Positions 12,641 through 23,907 of a stretch of 64,000 nt of DNA are shown here, in pieces. The position numbers were made by a program, and so were the translations under genes. Below the pieces are notes generated by a model. That model made no database searches. It was given only the letters and a program-made list of their open reading frames with translations, and had not been told where the DNA came from. The stretch spans positions 262,961-326,960 of the forward strand of contig CAJJDO010000069.1 in assembly GCA_905183005.1 (NCBI GenBank), given 5' to 3'. This stretch comes from Paramecium pentaurelia (lineage: Eukaryota > Ciliophora > Oligohymenophorea > Peniculida > Parameciidae). Within the stretch, counting starts at the first letter, position 1. Every line of letters begins with the position of its first letter.

Positions 12641-15600
12641 TCATTCTTATTCATTTTCTTAATGATCACTATCAGAATTAATATTTTATTATAATCTTCT
12701 TTATTAAACTGCTTCCTTAAGAAATTATAATTTCTCTCTATATTAATTAATTTCTATTTCTTATTCTTCAATCATTTAATCAAGTTCTCTCTCTTCAGGT
12801 TGATCATTCATTTACTCAATTTAACGACATTTCAAATCTTCCTCATCTTATAACAATTTAATCTCTCTTCTCAAATCATTAATTTCACTAATCAGATCTA
12901 CATTCTAACTCATTATTCTATTGTTATCTTATTTATGAACTCTCAATTTCTTTGAAAACTTCTCCTTCAATCCTTTATTAGTAGTCTCTAAATGAGCTCT
13001 CTCTTTAATGAATTCCTTTTAGACATCTACATTTTCAAATTTCTTTTTTGAAACTACACTTTAAACATATTTATTAAATAATTTTAGCATATCAGATTTG
13101 AGTCTTTTGAAATCCTAAATAATATAAAAATTTATTACATTAATGTGTGCATGAGTTTCTGATATATCATATTCAAATGCCTTAATATATTAAGAATTGC
13201 TTTCTATAACTTATTATTGATTTTCAATTTCTTATTTCATACCTGCTTATCTCAAATTTAAATCAGTTACAATTAATCCAAGATTTGCATTAACTTTTTT
13301 AAAATGCAATATTTCTGTATTCATATTAGTAATTTATTCTTTCATTTTTGTAATCTCTTCCTCTCTTGGTCCAATATCTCTTTTCAATTCTTTTATTTTA
13401 TAATCCAATACAAATTTAAACTTTTCTAATTCTTATGTTTTTTTCTTTAATTCATAAATACGTTTCTATTTATCTTATATTGTTTTATCTCTTTCTTTTA
13501 TTTCTTTATCATGACTCTCTTTTTCTTTTTAATATTATCTATTTAATTCTTAATTTTATGCAATATCTTCCATTATCTCTTTAACTTTTGAATTAGCTTA
13601 TTCTAATGTAGATTAAACATTATCAAATTCAGTTTTTTTAGTTCTCTTTTCCAATTCAGCTTTATCTAATTCATCTGATAGTTTCTTCATTTCAGCCTCA
13701 TTAATCTCCTTTTTTTTATCTATTTCTTTCTCTGCATCATCTTCTAATCTATTTCTTTCTTCTATGAATCTTCTTTAATTTTCTTCCTTATCTCTTTATA
13801 ATTATTCATATAATTCTTATTCTTTTTTTAATTATTTTTCATATTCTCTTTTCTTTTCATTTTTAGTTTCTGTACTCTTATCCTTTTATTCTTTAATATA
13901 TCTTTGAAATTCCTATAGTTTCAATTATTTCTCTTTTGTTAATTCTTCTAATCTTTAAGATTCCAATGCCATTTTTTATTTGAAATCATTTTCAGTAGTT
14001 TTTTTATTCTTTTCATGATTTTCATAAAGTTATTTCTTTTCTTCTTTAAAATCACTATCTAATTTATTAATAGCATTCTCTAATTCTTAAATTTTAGCTT
14101 TTTCTCTTTTTTCCAATTAATCAATTTATTCTTCTAATTTTCTAATCAATTCATCTTTTTCCTTTGTATACATATTCTATTTAATCTTTTAATTTATATC
14201 ATGTTCTTTAATTTTTTATTTTAAATCCTCTATTTTAGCAATCTTTTTTTTATATTAATCTCTTTGCATTAAAAATTCATCAGCATAAGCTTAAACACCA
14301 TAAGCCTATCCTCCATCTTTGAATTCAATTTTAGAACTCTGATCTTTAACATCATAAATAATCAAGGAATTATCATAAGAAGCAGTAAAAACATATGAAT
14401 CATCATATGATACTTTCATCTATGTAATACCTTTAATATGAGGTTATATTTCAATGATTTCTTCTGGTGCAAGAGGATATTTAGCAAATCTTAGACCTCC
14501 TGGTTCAAATTTCATATTTTTAATGTTCTACTTTTAAGTGAATTCAGATGTATTAGCTAATTAACAAGTAGCAAATAGCATTATCTTTTCACTATTAAAA
14601 ATTGCCATTTTACTAACTCTACATCCAGTTTAAATTGGATAGAGTGGGATTTCCTTCTTTGTACCTTCTGTTGCTTCTTTGTGAATCTTAGTATGATGTT
14701 GAGATTCATAAATACAATATTGTCCATCATATGGACCTGCTATATAAACTTTTTATAATTCAATATTGGCATAAGTTTTTGGAGTACAAATACATTCAAT
14801 TGGTTAAGATTGAATCATAGCCAATTATAATTTATTTTAATTATCTTCTAATCTCCAATAAAGTACAAATCCATTATCACTTCCAGTATAGAATCCTAAA
14901 TCATCAATATCCCATTCAATAGTTGAAATATTTCCTGTTGATTATTTAAATATATAATTTTATGGATTTTCACCTGTATAAAATTAATAAATTTAAACTA
15001 AATTTTAATTGGCTACTGCAAATAAATGACCTCCATGAGCAAATTTAATTTATTGACAATTCTTTATATGAATTTCTTTAAATGAATTTAAATCTTTTTC
15101 AAATAAATTGTAAAGTACAATTTTGTCAGAAAATGAAACAATCAAATGAAATCCAGAAGGATGAATAGCTACAGCCAAAGGTGTATCTTCACATTCTTTC
15201 ATTACTTCTAATATCAATTCATTAAAATTCCAAATTCTAATACTTCGATCATCTGATACAGTAACTACTAATGATTTTCTTGTGCAAACATCTAATCCTG
15301 TAATTGGTCCACTATGAAATGGTGCTATTAAATGATCAAATTTAATTTCATCTTCATTTGCTACTTCTCTATCTGCACTAAAAGGAATGCTAAACACTTA
15401 ACCAGATTCAACACCAAAAATAAGATTATCTTCTTAATTTGTAAGACATAAACTAGTAATTTTTGCCATTATTTGTTTATTTTATATTCTTTTATCAATT
15501 CGAACATATGGATTTTTAAGATCACCTTCATGTTTTCTATAAATGTAGATCATGCAATCACTTCCACCAACAATAAATCCATTTGAATATTTTACTATAC

Positions 15601-16489
15601 ATTCTATTGGAAATCCTTCAATTGATTGTTAATTCGAATTTTAAAGTGGAGAAAGAACTAATTTGAATTCACAATTTTCATTAAAATATAACACCTCTCC
15701 TCTATCAGTTCCTACTACCATAGTCTTAGAATCACTTAAGATACAATAAGAAAGGAAATTAGTAGAATGGGTTTCCTTATACAATAATATTAAATGCTTA
15801 CTTCCTTCTTCTTTTAAAAAGGAGAATCCTTTGGTTTTGGAGGGTTATCTGGTATCAATTTATAAGGTTTGATAGCTCCATTACCCATAACACATACAAA
15901 ATCATCTTCTTTTGGATGATAAAAAACTTAATGGAATTTAATTGAATCTCCTTTAGCATTTATTATTGTGCTTCCTAAACACTTTGATTTATCCCATGCC
16001 CAATGTATCAACATTTATTCTGGAGGGGCACTTAAAGCTACTAAATATTTGGATTCTTCTGTCCTCGAAAAATCGAGACTCACATAATAACGTGATTTGC
16101 AATCTGTTGTACTCAATATTTTTGTTTTACGAGTATTTAAATCTAATATTACTATTATTCCAGCATCACTCTCTTCTGACCATGCGATATATCTAATTAC
16201 AATTTTGAATCTACCTTCTAGATAAGGAAATGGTTAAACAGGTAACACCTTTACTTCCTAGAACTGTTTGAATTATTTCCTATGACTTATTCTTATCAGC
16301 AATAGGATCAAAAATCACTATATTATTTGCTGCAGGGTATATGAATTTTGTTTTAGTTGATTTCTCTTATACATTTGTTTATGTCCCTTACAAGATTGAG
16401 TTTTTGATGTCACCTCTAAAACCAAAGACATATTTCAATCCCAAGACTTCCTTCAATGGTTTCGGTTACTTATTTTCTGTTTGAGACAT
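12641..16489 (-). CDS. CFAP57: CFAP57 (WDR65) ciliary WD40/coiled-coil protein
   Basis: CFAP57 is an axonemal protein that helps assemble inner dynein arms. Spliced product about 1258 aa, close to the family's 1250. Introns at 16193-16214 and 15776-15801 are required; a 24-nt stop-free segment at 13115-13138 has perfect intron form and is probably spliced too. The protein starts with LKEVLGLKYVFGFRGDI, followed by a WD40 double propeller to about residue 640 (for example VSDDRSIRIWN, AIHPSGFHLIV, TASYDNSLIIYD). From about 690 to the end it is unbroken coiled coil (KLEEQIDQLEKREKAKIQE and similar). The order WD40 then long coil, with this opening motif, is diagnostic. The start codon lies only 6 bp from the stop of a small ORF on the same strand, which is unusual. 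Confidence 0.88.
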
Positions 16490-16495
16490 TATAAT

Positions 16496-16825
16496 TCAAT
16501 AAAATACTAATGAATCAGATTTATTTAAATTACTTTTCTGAATCAATTCATTTAAATTATCCTTATTTTTCAATTTTATAAGCTCCTTCATTATATTCTT
16601 AGAAATATATGAGATATTATAAAATCTATTGATTTAAGAATTTTCAAAATTAAATAAGGTTTAACCTTAATTTTTATAGAATTATATTGAATAAAATAAC
16701 TCAACAGTCCTATTCTTATTTCCCTTAGATTTCAATTATTTTAAGTTGATTTTCTTTCTAGAAGACTTAATTCTTTAAGTATTGATTTTATGAATAAAAA
16801 TTATTGAATGACAAAAAATCATCAT
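16496..16825 (-). CDS. Possible small ORF or 3' part of the upstream small gene
   Basis: A 109-codon frame with Paramecium-like codon use. Its second half is convincing (NRFYNISYISKNIMKELIK), its first half less so. It lies in the same frame as the small ORF upstream (16847-17197) and is separated from it only by one in-frame TGA and 21 bp. The only GT...AG segment that would remove the TGA and keep frame is 15 nt long, shorter than any other intron here. A 23-nt alternative (GTCACAG...CTAAG) leads into a different frame that also reads well for about 45 codons, then stops. Its stop is 6 bp before the CFAP57 start. It could be a separate gene, a missed exon or non-coding. Confidence 0.25.
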
Positions 16826-16846
16826 TTGAAAAACGCTTAGTGTAAA

Positions 16847-17197
16847 TCACTCTGTGACTAATGTCAATTGTGTGATTTCATATAAACTTTCCCTTAAAAT
16901 AGGGAAAGCCTAGCTGAAGTGTTTATCATCGTACAAGTATTCAATTACTTCAGATGCTTGATGAAGTAATTCTATTTTCTTTAAGTGATCTTTAACTAGG
17001 ATAAGTTTTTATTTTATTTCAAACAATTCATTTATTTTTTCTTACAAGTATCCTCCTAACGAGTGGGTGTCTCCAACGAGTTCTAAATATAGGGACAACC
17101 GTTAGAAAATGAAATCTAATCTTTATGAAGTGAGTCTTTCACTAACCCTCCATTCATTGCTCTATCTTCTTGACCTTTTGGTGTGACAAGCTCCCAT
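16847..17197 (-). CDS. Small protein with N-myristoylation/palmitoylation-type N-terminus, unknown
   Basis: A 116-codon frame starting MGACHTKRSRR. Gly2 followed by Ala-Cys and basic residues is the classic pattern for dual lipidation and membrane attachment, as in SRC-type kinases and ciliary GTPase-associated proteins. The rest is helical (EKINELFEIKQKLILVKDHL; ASEVIEYLYDDKHFSQAFP). The base composition is visibly less AT-rich than the flanks. No family was recognised. The gene may continue past the TGA into 16496-16825 (see that entry). An inverted repeat, CTTTCCC/GGGAAAG with an 8-nt loop, lies inside the coding region near 16889-16910; it may be chance. Confidence 0.5.
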
Positions 17198-17375
17198 TTT
17201 TAATATTGGCTTTTAACTTTTTTATAGATTAAATTTATTTATAAATACATAATTAATTCAAGACTATTTGAATTTAATATAGAATTCTTACAATAAAATC
17301 TAAGAATAACATCTAAATATTATTATATACAAATTTATAACCATTAGTATATGTATATAATTAAAAATATTTAAA

Positions 17376-19036
17376 TCATTTTTTAAAGTAATTTTTTTAG
17401 GTAGTTTTAGACATAATTGATTTTAAAGGACTTACAGATCTCTATTACTTTTTAGTTGTACATTATTATTGATTCTATTATGTATTTAAAATCTAACTGT
17501 TTTCAGTTAATAAAAGTAAATTTTTAGTTATATTTTCTTAATTTGATTGATAATTTTCAGATGGAGAATGTTAGAATTTTCTTATGTCTTCAAAAAATGT
17601 AAAAGATTTATAATCATTTTTTACATTTTCTAAATCAATTTCAAATTTTTTATTTTTAGTTGAATTTAAATTAACAAATTATTGAACAGTTTCATAGGTT
17701 TGACGACTTTAAAAGTTTCGAGAAAATATTTAAGGACTAAAAGAAGGTGTAATACTTTTTTTAATTTTTAATAAATTCTATTCTTTCTCTAACTATTTAT
17801 CTTTCAATCTATCATAAAATGGTTGTACTACCATTTATACAGATTTTTTATTTATTTTAGGAGAACAACTTCTATTATTAATTTTATTTTCTATTTATTT
17901 TTTTTATTGTTCTATTTGTTTTTCCTAAAATTTAAGATTATATGATTTTATACAGTTTTATTTTTATAATCTAAATTATCTTTATAGAATTAATCAGGAG
18001 TACGTATTTTTTAATCTTTATTTAATATTTATGGATGGAATGTAGCTCCTTCCAATTGATCCATCTCTCTTTTCCAATCTAAACGTTTCTTCTATTCTTC
18101 CATCCACTTCCATTTTGCCTTTTATAATTAAGTTTATCTTTCATGTATATCTCCAATCCAATTAATTTACTTTTGTTGAGCATATTAATCTTAACACTTG
18201 AATTTCTATTCTTATTCCTTTTCAAGATATTTTTTTTTATTTATTTCATACTCTTCAAATCTCTACAATTATAACCAACTTTTATGTTGCATTTGAGATT
18301 GTTTCATTAATTATTAACAGATAATTTAAATATAAACATTTTCATACATTAAATCCCATATAGGCAGATTTTCCAAAATTCCTTTGTTTAGGTTATGATT
18401 ATTGGGTCTTGATTCTTCTAGAATTGTCACTAAATAAGGTCTTTATATGCTATAGATTCTCTTCTTATTTCTATTGCATTTCAATCATGTGATCTAACCT
18501 TTCAAGCAAAGCATTTCTTTCCTTCATGATAACCCAAAAATTACTTGATTGCCTTCACATTTATACTTTTATAAATTGTCAAAAAGTAATTTATTCTATA
18601 ATTCCAATTATTCTGATTTTTCTCTTAATTTTGATACCTATTAAGTCAAAGTATCTAGTTTATTTTCTAGATTTTTTTCTCTCAAAAAGGCATTTGCATT
18701 TTAAATAAAGTCTTTTTATTAAAATCCAATCATTGAGCTTACATGATTAAGATGACATGGTTTTTTTAGAGTTTTTTACAAATCTTCATTTGATTAATGT
18801 CTTATTTTATGTATCCCCCTTTCAGAACTTTAATTTCTAAAACTTTACCATCCTGAACAAGGAGATTTAGAAACATATTTCTCATTTTTAACATTCTTTG
18901 TATCATCTGCTATATCTATTAATTATAATTTAGATTTAGAATTTTTTTTCATAAGTCTTTACAAAATTTCTTAGGTGTTAAGTGGAATTTAATTGATTAC
19001 ATTTTTAGGTGTCTGTTGTTTAGGTTACTTTTACAT
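17376..19036 (-). CDS. Coiled-coil protein, unknown function
   Basis: Spliced product 526 aa; introns at 18522-18544 (23 nt), 18471-18498 (28 nt, GTT start) and 17925-17953 (29 nt). The first two are inferred because two TGA codons must be removed and the frame restored. The N-terminal 110 residues are basic and Ser-rich, then come helical blocks (KLDTLTQQVSKLREKSEQLEL; EQKFKCQDQYAQQKQINWIG; KAKWKWMEEQKKRLDWKREM). A Ser/Asn/Gln-rich tail follows with RSVSPLKSIMSKT near the C-terminus, a possible phosphorylation site. No domain was recognised. It is divergent from the membrane protein at 19130; the start codons are 93 bp apart. Confidence 0.68.
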
Positions 19037-19129
19037 ATTGAAAAATTGTGATTAATAAATTATCAATTATAATATATATTTATATATAATAGAGAAAGTA
19101 TTAAAAAATGATCAAAAAATAATATAATT

Positions 19130-20572
19130 ATGAATATTTAAATAATAGCAAGTTCTACCATATTATCAATACATATCATTTTGATTACTTTTTATATGTA
19201 TGTGGCAAGAAGAGAAATGATAGAAAAGAAGATAGAAATAGGATTAAAGACTATGACCAATTATATCTTATGTATAATTGTAAATAACTTTATAGCAAAA
19301 ACAATATTTACTTATTTAGATTCTCTAGATTTATAAATAGTAGATGCACCATCTAGAAAGAATACAACATCACCATTAAGATCATACTCAAAAGAATAAA
19401 AGGAATTAAAAACTTTACATGAATATGATGGAACAATAGTTTGTAATTGCTATGATTGCTTTTGTGAAGGTTGTCCTTGGGAATAGAAATGTGTATGTTA
19501 ATGTTGCTATTCTATTGGGTAATGTTGTACTATGTTACAAAACAAAATATTAGAATCTCTTAAATACATCATCTTCTTTTTAACAAAACCTTATTTCTAT
19601 ATAATTTTTAATTCTTATTTTCATTTTATAAGTAGGGATGGACTTATATTAACATTTGGAATTATTTTTAATGGATTGTAATTTTATGTTTTACTATTTG
19701 CTTTTTCATTTCTATCAACAAAAAGAGAAATGATGAGACTGGATAAAAGTAAAGAAGATGATAGAGGACTTTTATTGTATTATCATATTAGAAAAGCCTT
19801 CATATTAACTTTCTTTTTAATACTTTTATTCATCTTTTTTGGATTATCTGTAGATCAATTGATATTTAAATATAATCTTTTAAACGATAATCATGCTCTA
19901 AAATGTTAAAATTAAGAATGTTCAGATGTTCTCTTTTAAATATACAACATATTATTTTTATTTATTGGTTGTATTGTTTCTGTATTGTTAATGAGTTACA
20001 ATAATTGTTTGAGCAATGACTTAATTCAAGATAATGACAATATACTTAAAGCATAATAAAGACTATATATTATGTAGAATAATTTGATTAAATACTTTCC
20101 AAGTGAAGAATAATTTTAGAAGTATGTGGAAGAATGCAATTTTGATGATCAATAGATATCAAGATTGGTTCATGAGAAATGTTCAGAAGCCAAAGGAAAC
20201 TTATAATTATCTTTAGGAGCAAATGATAAATAATAATTTAAAAAAATTAAAAAGAATTTAGGATAAAGTAAATTTTTAATTGGAGGTATAGTAAGTTATC
20301 TCTATTTATCAACATATTTAACTTTTATAGCAAGTTTTACTTTCTTTTTGGCTTTGTTCATCTAAATATAAGAATTAAAAAAAAATAATCCCAATGATGA
20401 AGTAATAGACCTATATATTATTCACAATGCGAAGTAAGACTCTGCAATATATATATCCTAAATAACCTTACTTATTTTATAAATTATATAAGCACTTATT
20501 TTGCCTCATTTGTTACCATTTTTATTTATCAAAAAAAGACTTTTTGGATAAGATTATGGAGAATGGGAATGA
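19130..20572 (+). CDS. Multi-pass membrane protein with Cys-rich cytoplasmic or lumenal loop
   Basis: Intronless 480-codon frame. The ATG at 19130 is chosen because the competing ATG at 19109 leads into a frame with no long continuation. Hydrophobic segments lie at about residues 4-22, 44-60, 150-175, 185-210, 240-265, 290-310, 385-420 and 440-470, giving about eight passes. Between the second and third is a dense Cys loop, CNCYDCFCEGCPW...CVCQCCYSIGQCC (about residues 103-135), with 12 or more Cys, suggesting zinc binding or disulfides. A soluble helical stretch (about 320-380) precedes the last two passes. It is not a transporter or channel family I can identify. It lies 28 bp upstream of the PGPG-repeat gene on the same strand. 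Confidence 0.75.
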
Positions 20573-20600
20573 TCTTTATAATTTAATTTTATTAATTATT

Positions 20601-22019
20601 ATGGCTGCTTATTCTTTTGGAACATCTCAATAAAGACCACCTCCTAAATTAGAATAAGCTCCTGGAGTAGGGGTATGAATTACATTTTTCTTTAGAACTA
20701 CAATCCTGATCGCTATCCTCATTAAAGACCTCCTTCTTGGAAGTACACATTAATCAGTTAAAATTAGAATTGGAACTGCCAATAGAACAGATTAATAAAT
20801 TCATTATCAACCTGGACCAGGCTAATATGAATAACTTTAAAAAGCAATCGTAAAAATTACATATATTAACTTCAGAAAAGGAAAAAGCCTGAATTCTCAA
20901 TAGGAGCTAAATTTTAAAATCACACAGAAATTGGCAAAGGAATCACTCGTAAAACTCTAATTAACTATTTTAAAGCTGGACCAGGTGCATACAACCCAGA
21001 TTTTAAACCTTTACAAAAGTGTGCTTCCAGTTATAGTATGAGAAATAAACCATAATTGGGAGGTATAGATGACAATTTACGCGAACTAAAAAATGGTCCT
21101 GGTCCTGCTGCATATGAAACTAACTATTCCACTATTATAAGTAGACCAGCTTCCAGAATTGGAAATCAATCTAGAGGAGGCTTTTATGACACTAAACCCT
21201 ATATCCCTGGAGTTGGTAAGTATAATGTGCGTCCTGCAACTTCAGGACCATATCATAGATTTGGAAATGCTTTAAGAGATTCTACTTTCATTGAAAGAGT
21301 ATAAACTCCAGGACCAGGATAATATATGCATTAATCTCATCTTAATCTCAAAACAACTACTATCAGTACTAAAAGAATGCCTACTGCTACTGATACTGCT
21401 CCTGGTCCTGGACATTATGATCCTTCAACAGATTTCACAAAGCGTTCCATTCCAGGTGGAAGAGTAGGAACTGCTAAATAAAGATAAGTCTTTGATGCAC
21501 ATTACACTCCAGGACCTGGACATTATCAATCATAAAGTGCAACAAAGAGAAGACCTCCAAGTTATAAAATTGGATCAGAGTAAAGAAAGCTTGTAAATTA
21601 ACAAGAAGTCCCAGGTCCTGGATCCTATGATATTAGCAGAGATGGAGGAAGCAAAGGCTATACTCTAAGACCAAAATACACTGATAGATTGCCTGATGGA
21701 ATACCGGGTCCTTTAGATTACTATCCTAATGTTTCATAAACCAAATCAAGACCTTTATCTTGTAGAGTTGGCACTGAAACTAGAGAAAAAAATAAAATAA
21801 ATGATAATCCTGCTCCAAATCATTATCAACTTAATTAAACTAATCCAGGACCTAAATTCCCGTATTTTTGCTAAGTATTATTTTTATAGATTCGGATCGG
21901 AATCAAGAGTAACTGATAGAAATGATGCTGGACCAGGACCTGGAACATATAATATTCCACCTTATTTTGCAAATGTACCTAATTATCTAATCCCAAATAA
22001 AAGCCATTTAGATTTGTGA
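20601..22019 (+). CDS. PGPG-repeat (SHIPPO/STPGR, ODF3-like) ciliary microtubule protein
   Basis: Spliced product 438 aa; introns at 20673-20695, 20743-20767, 20850-20875 and 21862-21889. It carries about ten spaced copies of PGPGxY or close variants (HYQPGPGQYE, FKAGPGAYNP, NGPGPAAYE, TPGPGQYMH, TAPGPGHYDP, TPGPGHYQS, VPGPGSYDI, AGPGPGTYNI) along its whole length. This repeat defines the STPGR/SHIPPO family, which binds the lumen or surface of axonemal microtubules and outer dense fibres; related proteins occur in ciliate and algal axonemes. No other domain. The repeats and length are complete, so it should be functional. Confidence 0.9.
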
Positions 22020-22051
22020 TATATATATATCTATTATATATTTAATATCAT

Positions 22052-22433
22052 TCAACCCAAGAAATTTATCACAGTCAAAAAAAGCACAACCATTGCTGCT
22101 AAATATTCCCAAAAGGCTCTTTCATTAGAAATTGCCATGTATCTAGTTTCAGGATTTAATTATTTCCTTAAACATACTAATGATGAAATTTAATTGCATA
22201 CTATTTATAATCATTGCTCCAGCAGCTGCAAATATTCCAGATAGAAATGAATTTCTTGGAAAGTCACCTACTAATGTACAATAAAACAATTGAATTATCA
22301 CTAATATAAAGCAATATAAAGAAAAAGCATCCATAATTTTCAATTTTTAAGGAGTCTTAGTTGAATATTATTACCAAAATGAAGCTGCTATTCCAATTAA
22401 TGAATTTTCATCTACAAATTTAGTTTCAGACAT
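22052..22433 (-). CDS. DAD1: DAD1/OST2 subunit of oligosaccharyltransferase
   Basis: A small ER membrane subunit of the complex that transfers the glycan to Asn of nascent proteins. Spliced product 118 aa, the usual family length; one 25-nt intron at 22177-22201. Family signatures are FPRNSFLSGIFAAAGAMII (compare FPFNSFLSG in animals), the CLRKQLNPE motif rebuilt exactly by the splice, ISNERAFWEYL (ERAF signature) and the C-terminal VINFLG. Three hydrophobic segments at about 40-58, 66-84 and 98-115. Splicing is supported because without it the frame stops before the ERAF motif. Confidence 0.95.
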
Positions 22434-22486
22434 GGATTTATAATTAAATTAATAATATTTAAAATGAATTTATTACATCAGAAGAG

Positions 22487-22714
22487 ATGGAATTCAATTC
22501 AGAATTAATGAAAACCCAAAAAATGAATATTCATGAATTAGAAATAGAGAAATTTTATTAAACATATAGTAAAACAGAAATCCTATTCAATGTTCTAATA
22601 TTTTATGAAGAATGATGGAATAATAAATATAAAGACAAATATGAGATTAAATAAGATAATATTGAGTTTTTAATTAAAAAAGATATTTCTAAAGAACCAC
22701 AAGTAATTAATTGA
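22487..22714 (+). pseudogene. Short gene relic with an in-frame TGA next to TGG
   Basis: A 75-codon frame (ATG 22487, stop 22712-22714) reads well as Paramecium protein on both sides (FYQTYSKTEILFNVLI before, NNKYKDKYEIKQDN after). It is interrupted by TGA at 22613-22615, immediately followed by TGG. No intron of normal size removes the stop and keeps the frame. The simplest reading is a decayed gene in which a Trp TGG became TGA. A sequencing error or a tiny expressed peptide of 42 aa are alternatives. No family recognised. It is divergent from DAD1, 53 bp away. Confidence 0.35.
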
Positions 22715-23027
22715 TTCATTTCCAAAATATTCTTTGATTATGTTATGATTATTATAGAAATTCTTCAGAATGTATAATTTATAACATTTTATTAAATAAA
22801 TTAATCAATCATTTTGTCATAAATCAAATACATTTTCTACTTATCACTCATATATAATAGTTATATATAATATGATTGTTTTCTTAATTCTTAAAAAATA
22901 CTATGTTATACTTTCATTACGCTATCAAATTTTACTTAAGCTATTTACTTAAACTACTAAAAAATGATCAAAGATAATGATAAAAATATATTTTATTTAA
23001 TTTTTACTATATATTTTCAACTATATC
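22715..23027. other. AT-rich intergenic spacer, 313 bp
   Basis: Nothing recognisable: no frame with coding character, no RNA gene, no repeat. It presumably contains the promoter of the MORN gene at 23028. Confidence 0.5.
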
Positions 23028-23873
23028 ATGGGTAGTTGTGAATCTCAGGATGAACGAGTTTGCTTTGAAGAATTTTAATCAATACCTCTTCCTAATTTAT
23101 AATAAGAATTTACAGATGAATTTACTTAGTAGGAAAATTAGGTTATTGTCAGTTAGTCCAAGAAAGATTTGGATGCTGATTTATCAATTTAGACTTTGTA
23201 AAATAAATTAAACTCACATCCTCTATCTAACACACTCTATATAATATATAATAAATGTCGAATTGAGAGACCAATAGAAGTGGAAGAAGGAACATATTAG
23301 GGATAATGGTTTGCTGGAAAATAATGCGGTTTTGGCCGTATGTATTATAAAAATAAGGACATTTATGAGGGATTTTGGCTGCTTGGTCGAAAACATCATA
23401 TGGGAATATTCATAGAAACTGATAAGAGACCTTTAATTGGAGAATGGTTTGATGATAAATTCCTTGGATAAAATATTTCTATTAATCTTACAAAAGATCC
23501 GAAGCTCTTTTATTCTGATTTACTTAATGTACTTTCATTATTTATAATATGTTAGCTTTAACCTATTCAAATAAAGGATTCTCTATATTATGGAGAGTAT
23601 TCTAATAAAGGAAAGCAAGGTTTAGGACTGTGCTTTCAAAAAGGAGAATATAAATTTATTGGTTATTTCTCAAATGATAAAAAATAAGGTTATGGCATAG
23701 AAATTACTAAGAATGATATATATAGAGGAATATTTAAGGATGACATTAGATGTGGTATTGGTCATCTTAAACATAAGAAGAATTTGTTTTTAGGTTAAAA
23801 TATAGTTAATATATTTTTAGGTTAATTTGAAAATAATTAGCCAACGACTAATGGGATTTCAATTTAAATTTGA
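23028..23873 (+). CDS. MORN-repeat protein with lipidation-type N-terminus
   Basis: MORN repeats bind membranes or scaffold cytoskeletal complexes. The protein is about 263 aa if two stop-free 27-nt segments of intron form are spliced (23529-23555 and 23794-23820); 281 aa otherwise. The second removal joins LFLG to QFENN within a repeat, which supports it. Repeats visible from about residue 85: GTYQGQWFAGKQCGFGRMYY, YEGFWLLGRKHHMGIF, GEWFDDKFLG, YYGEYSNKGKQGLGLCF, FIGYFSNDKKQGYGIEI, YRGIFKDDIRCGIGHL. The start MGSCESQDE has Gly2, Ser3 and Cys4, the pattern for N-myristoylation plus palmitoylation, so membrane attachment is likely. It lies 34 bp upstream of the DENN gene on the same strand. 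Confidence 0.85.
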
Positions 23874-23907
23874 GTATTTTAATATATATATATTTTTTTT
23901 TTTCCTT

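Noticed and set aside
16889..16910. Inverted repeat CTTTCCC...GGGAAAG as a possible RNA hairpin or terminator
   Set aside because: It lies inside a protein-like frame, has only a 7-bp stem and no neighbouring T-run in the transcribed direction.
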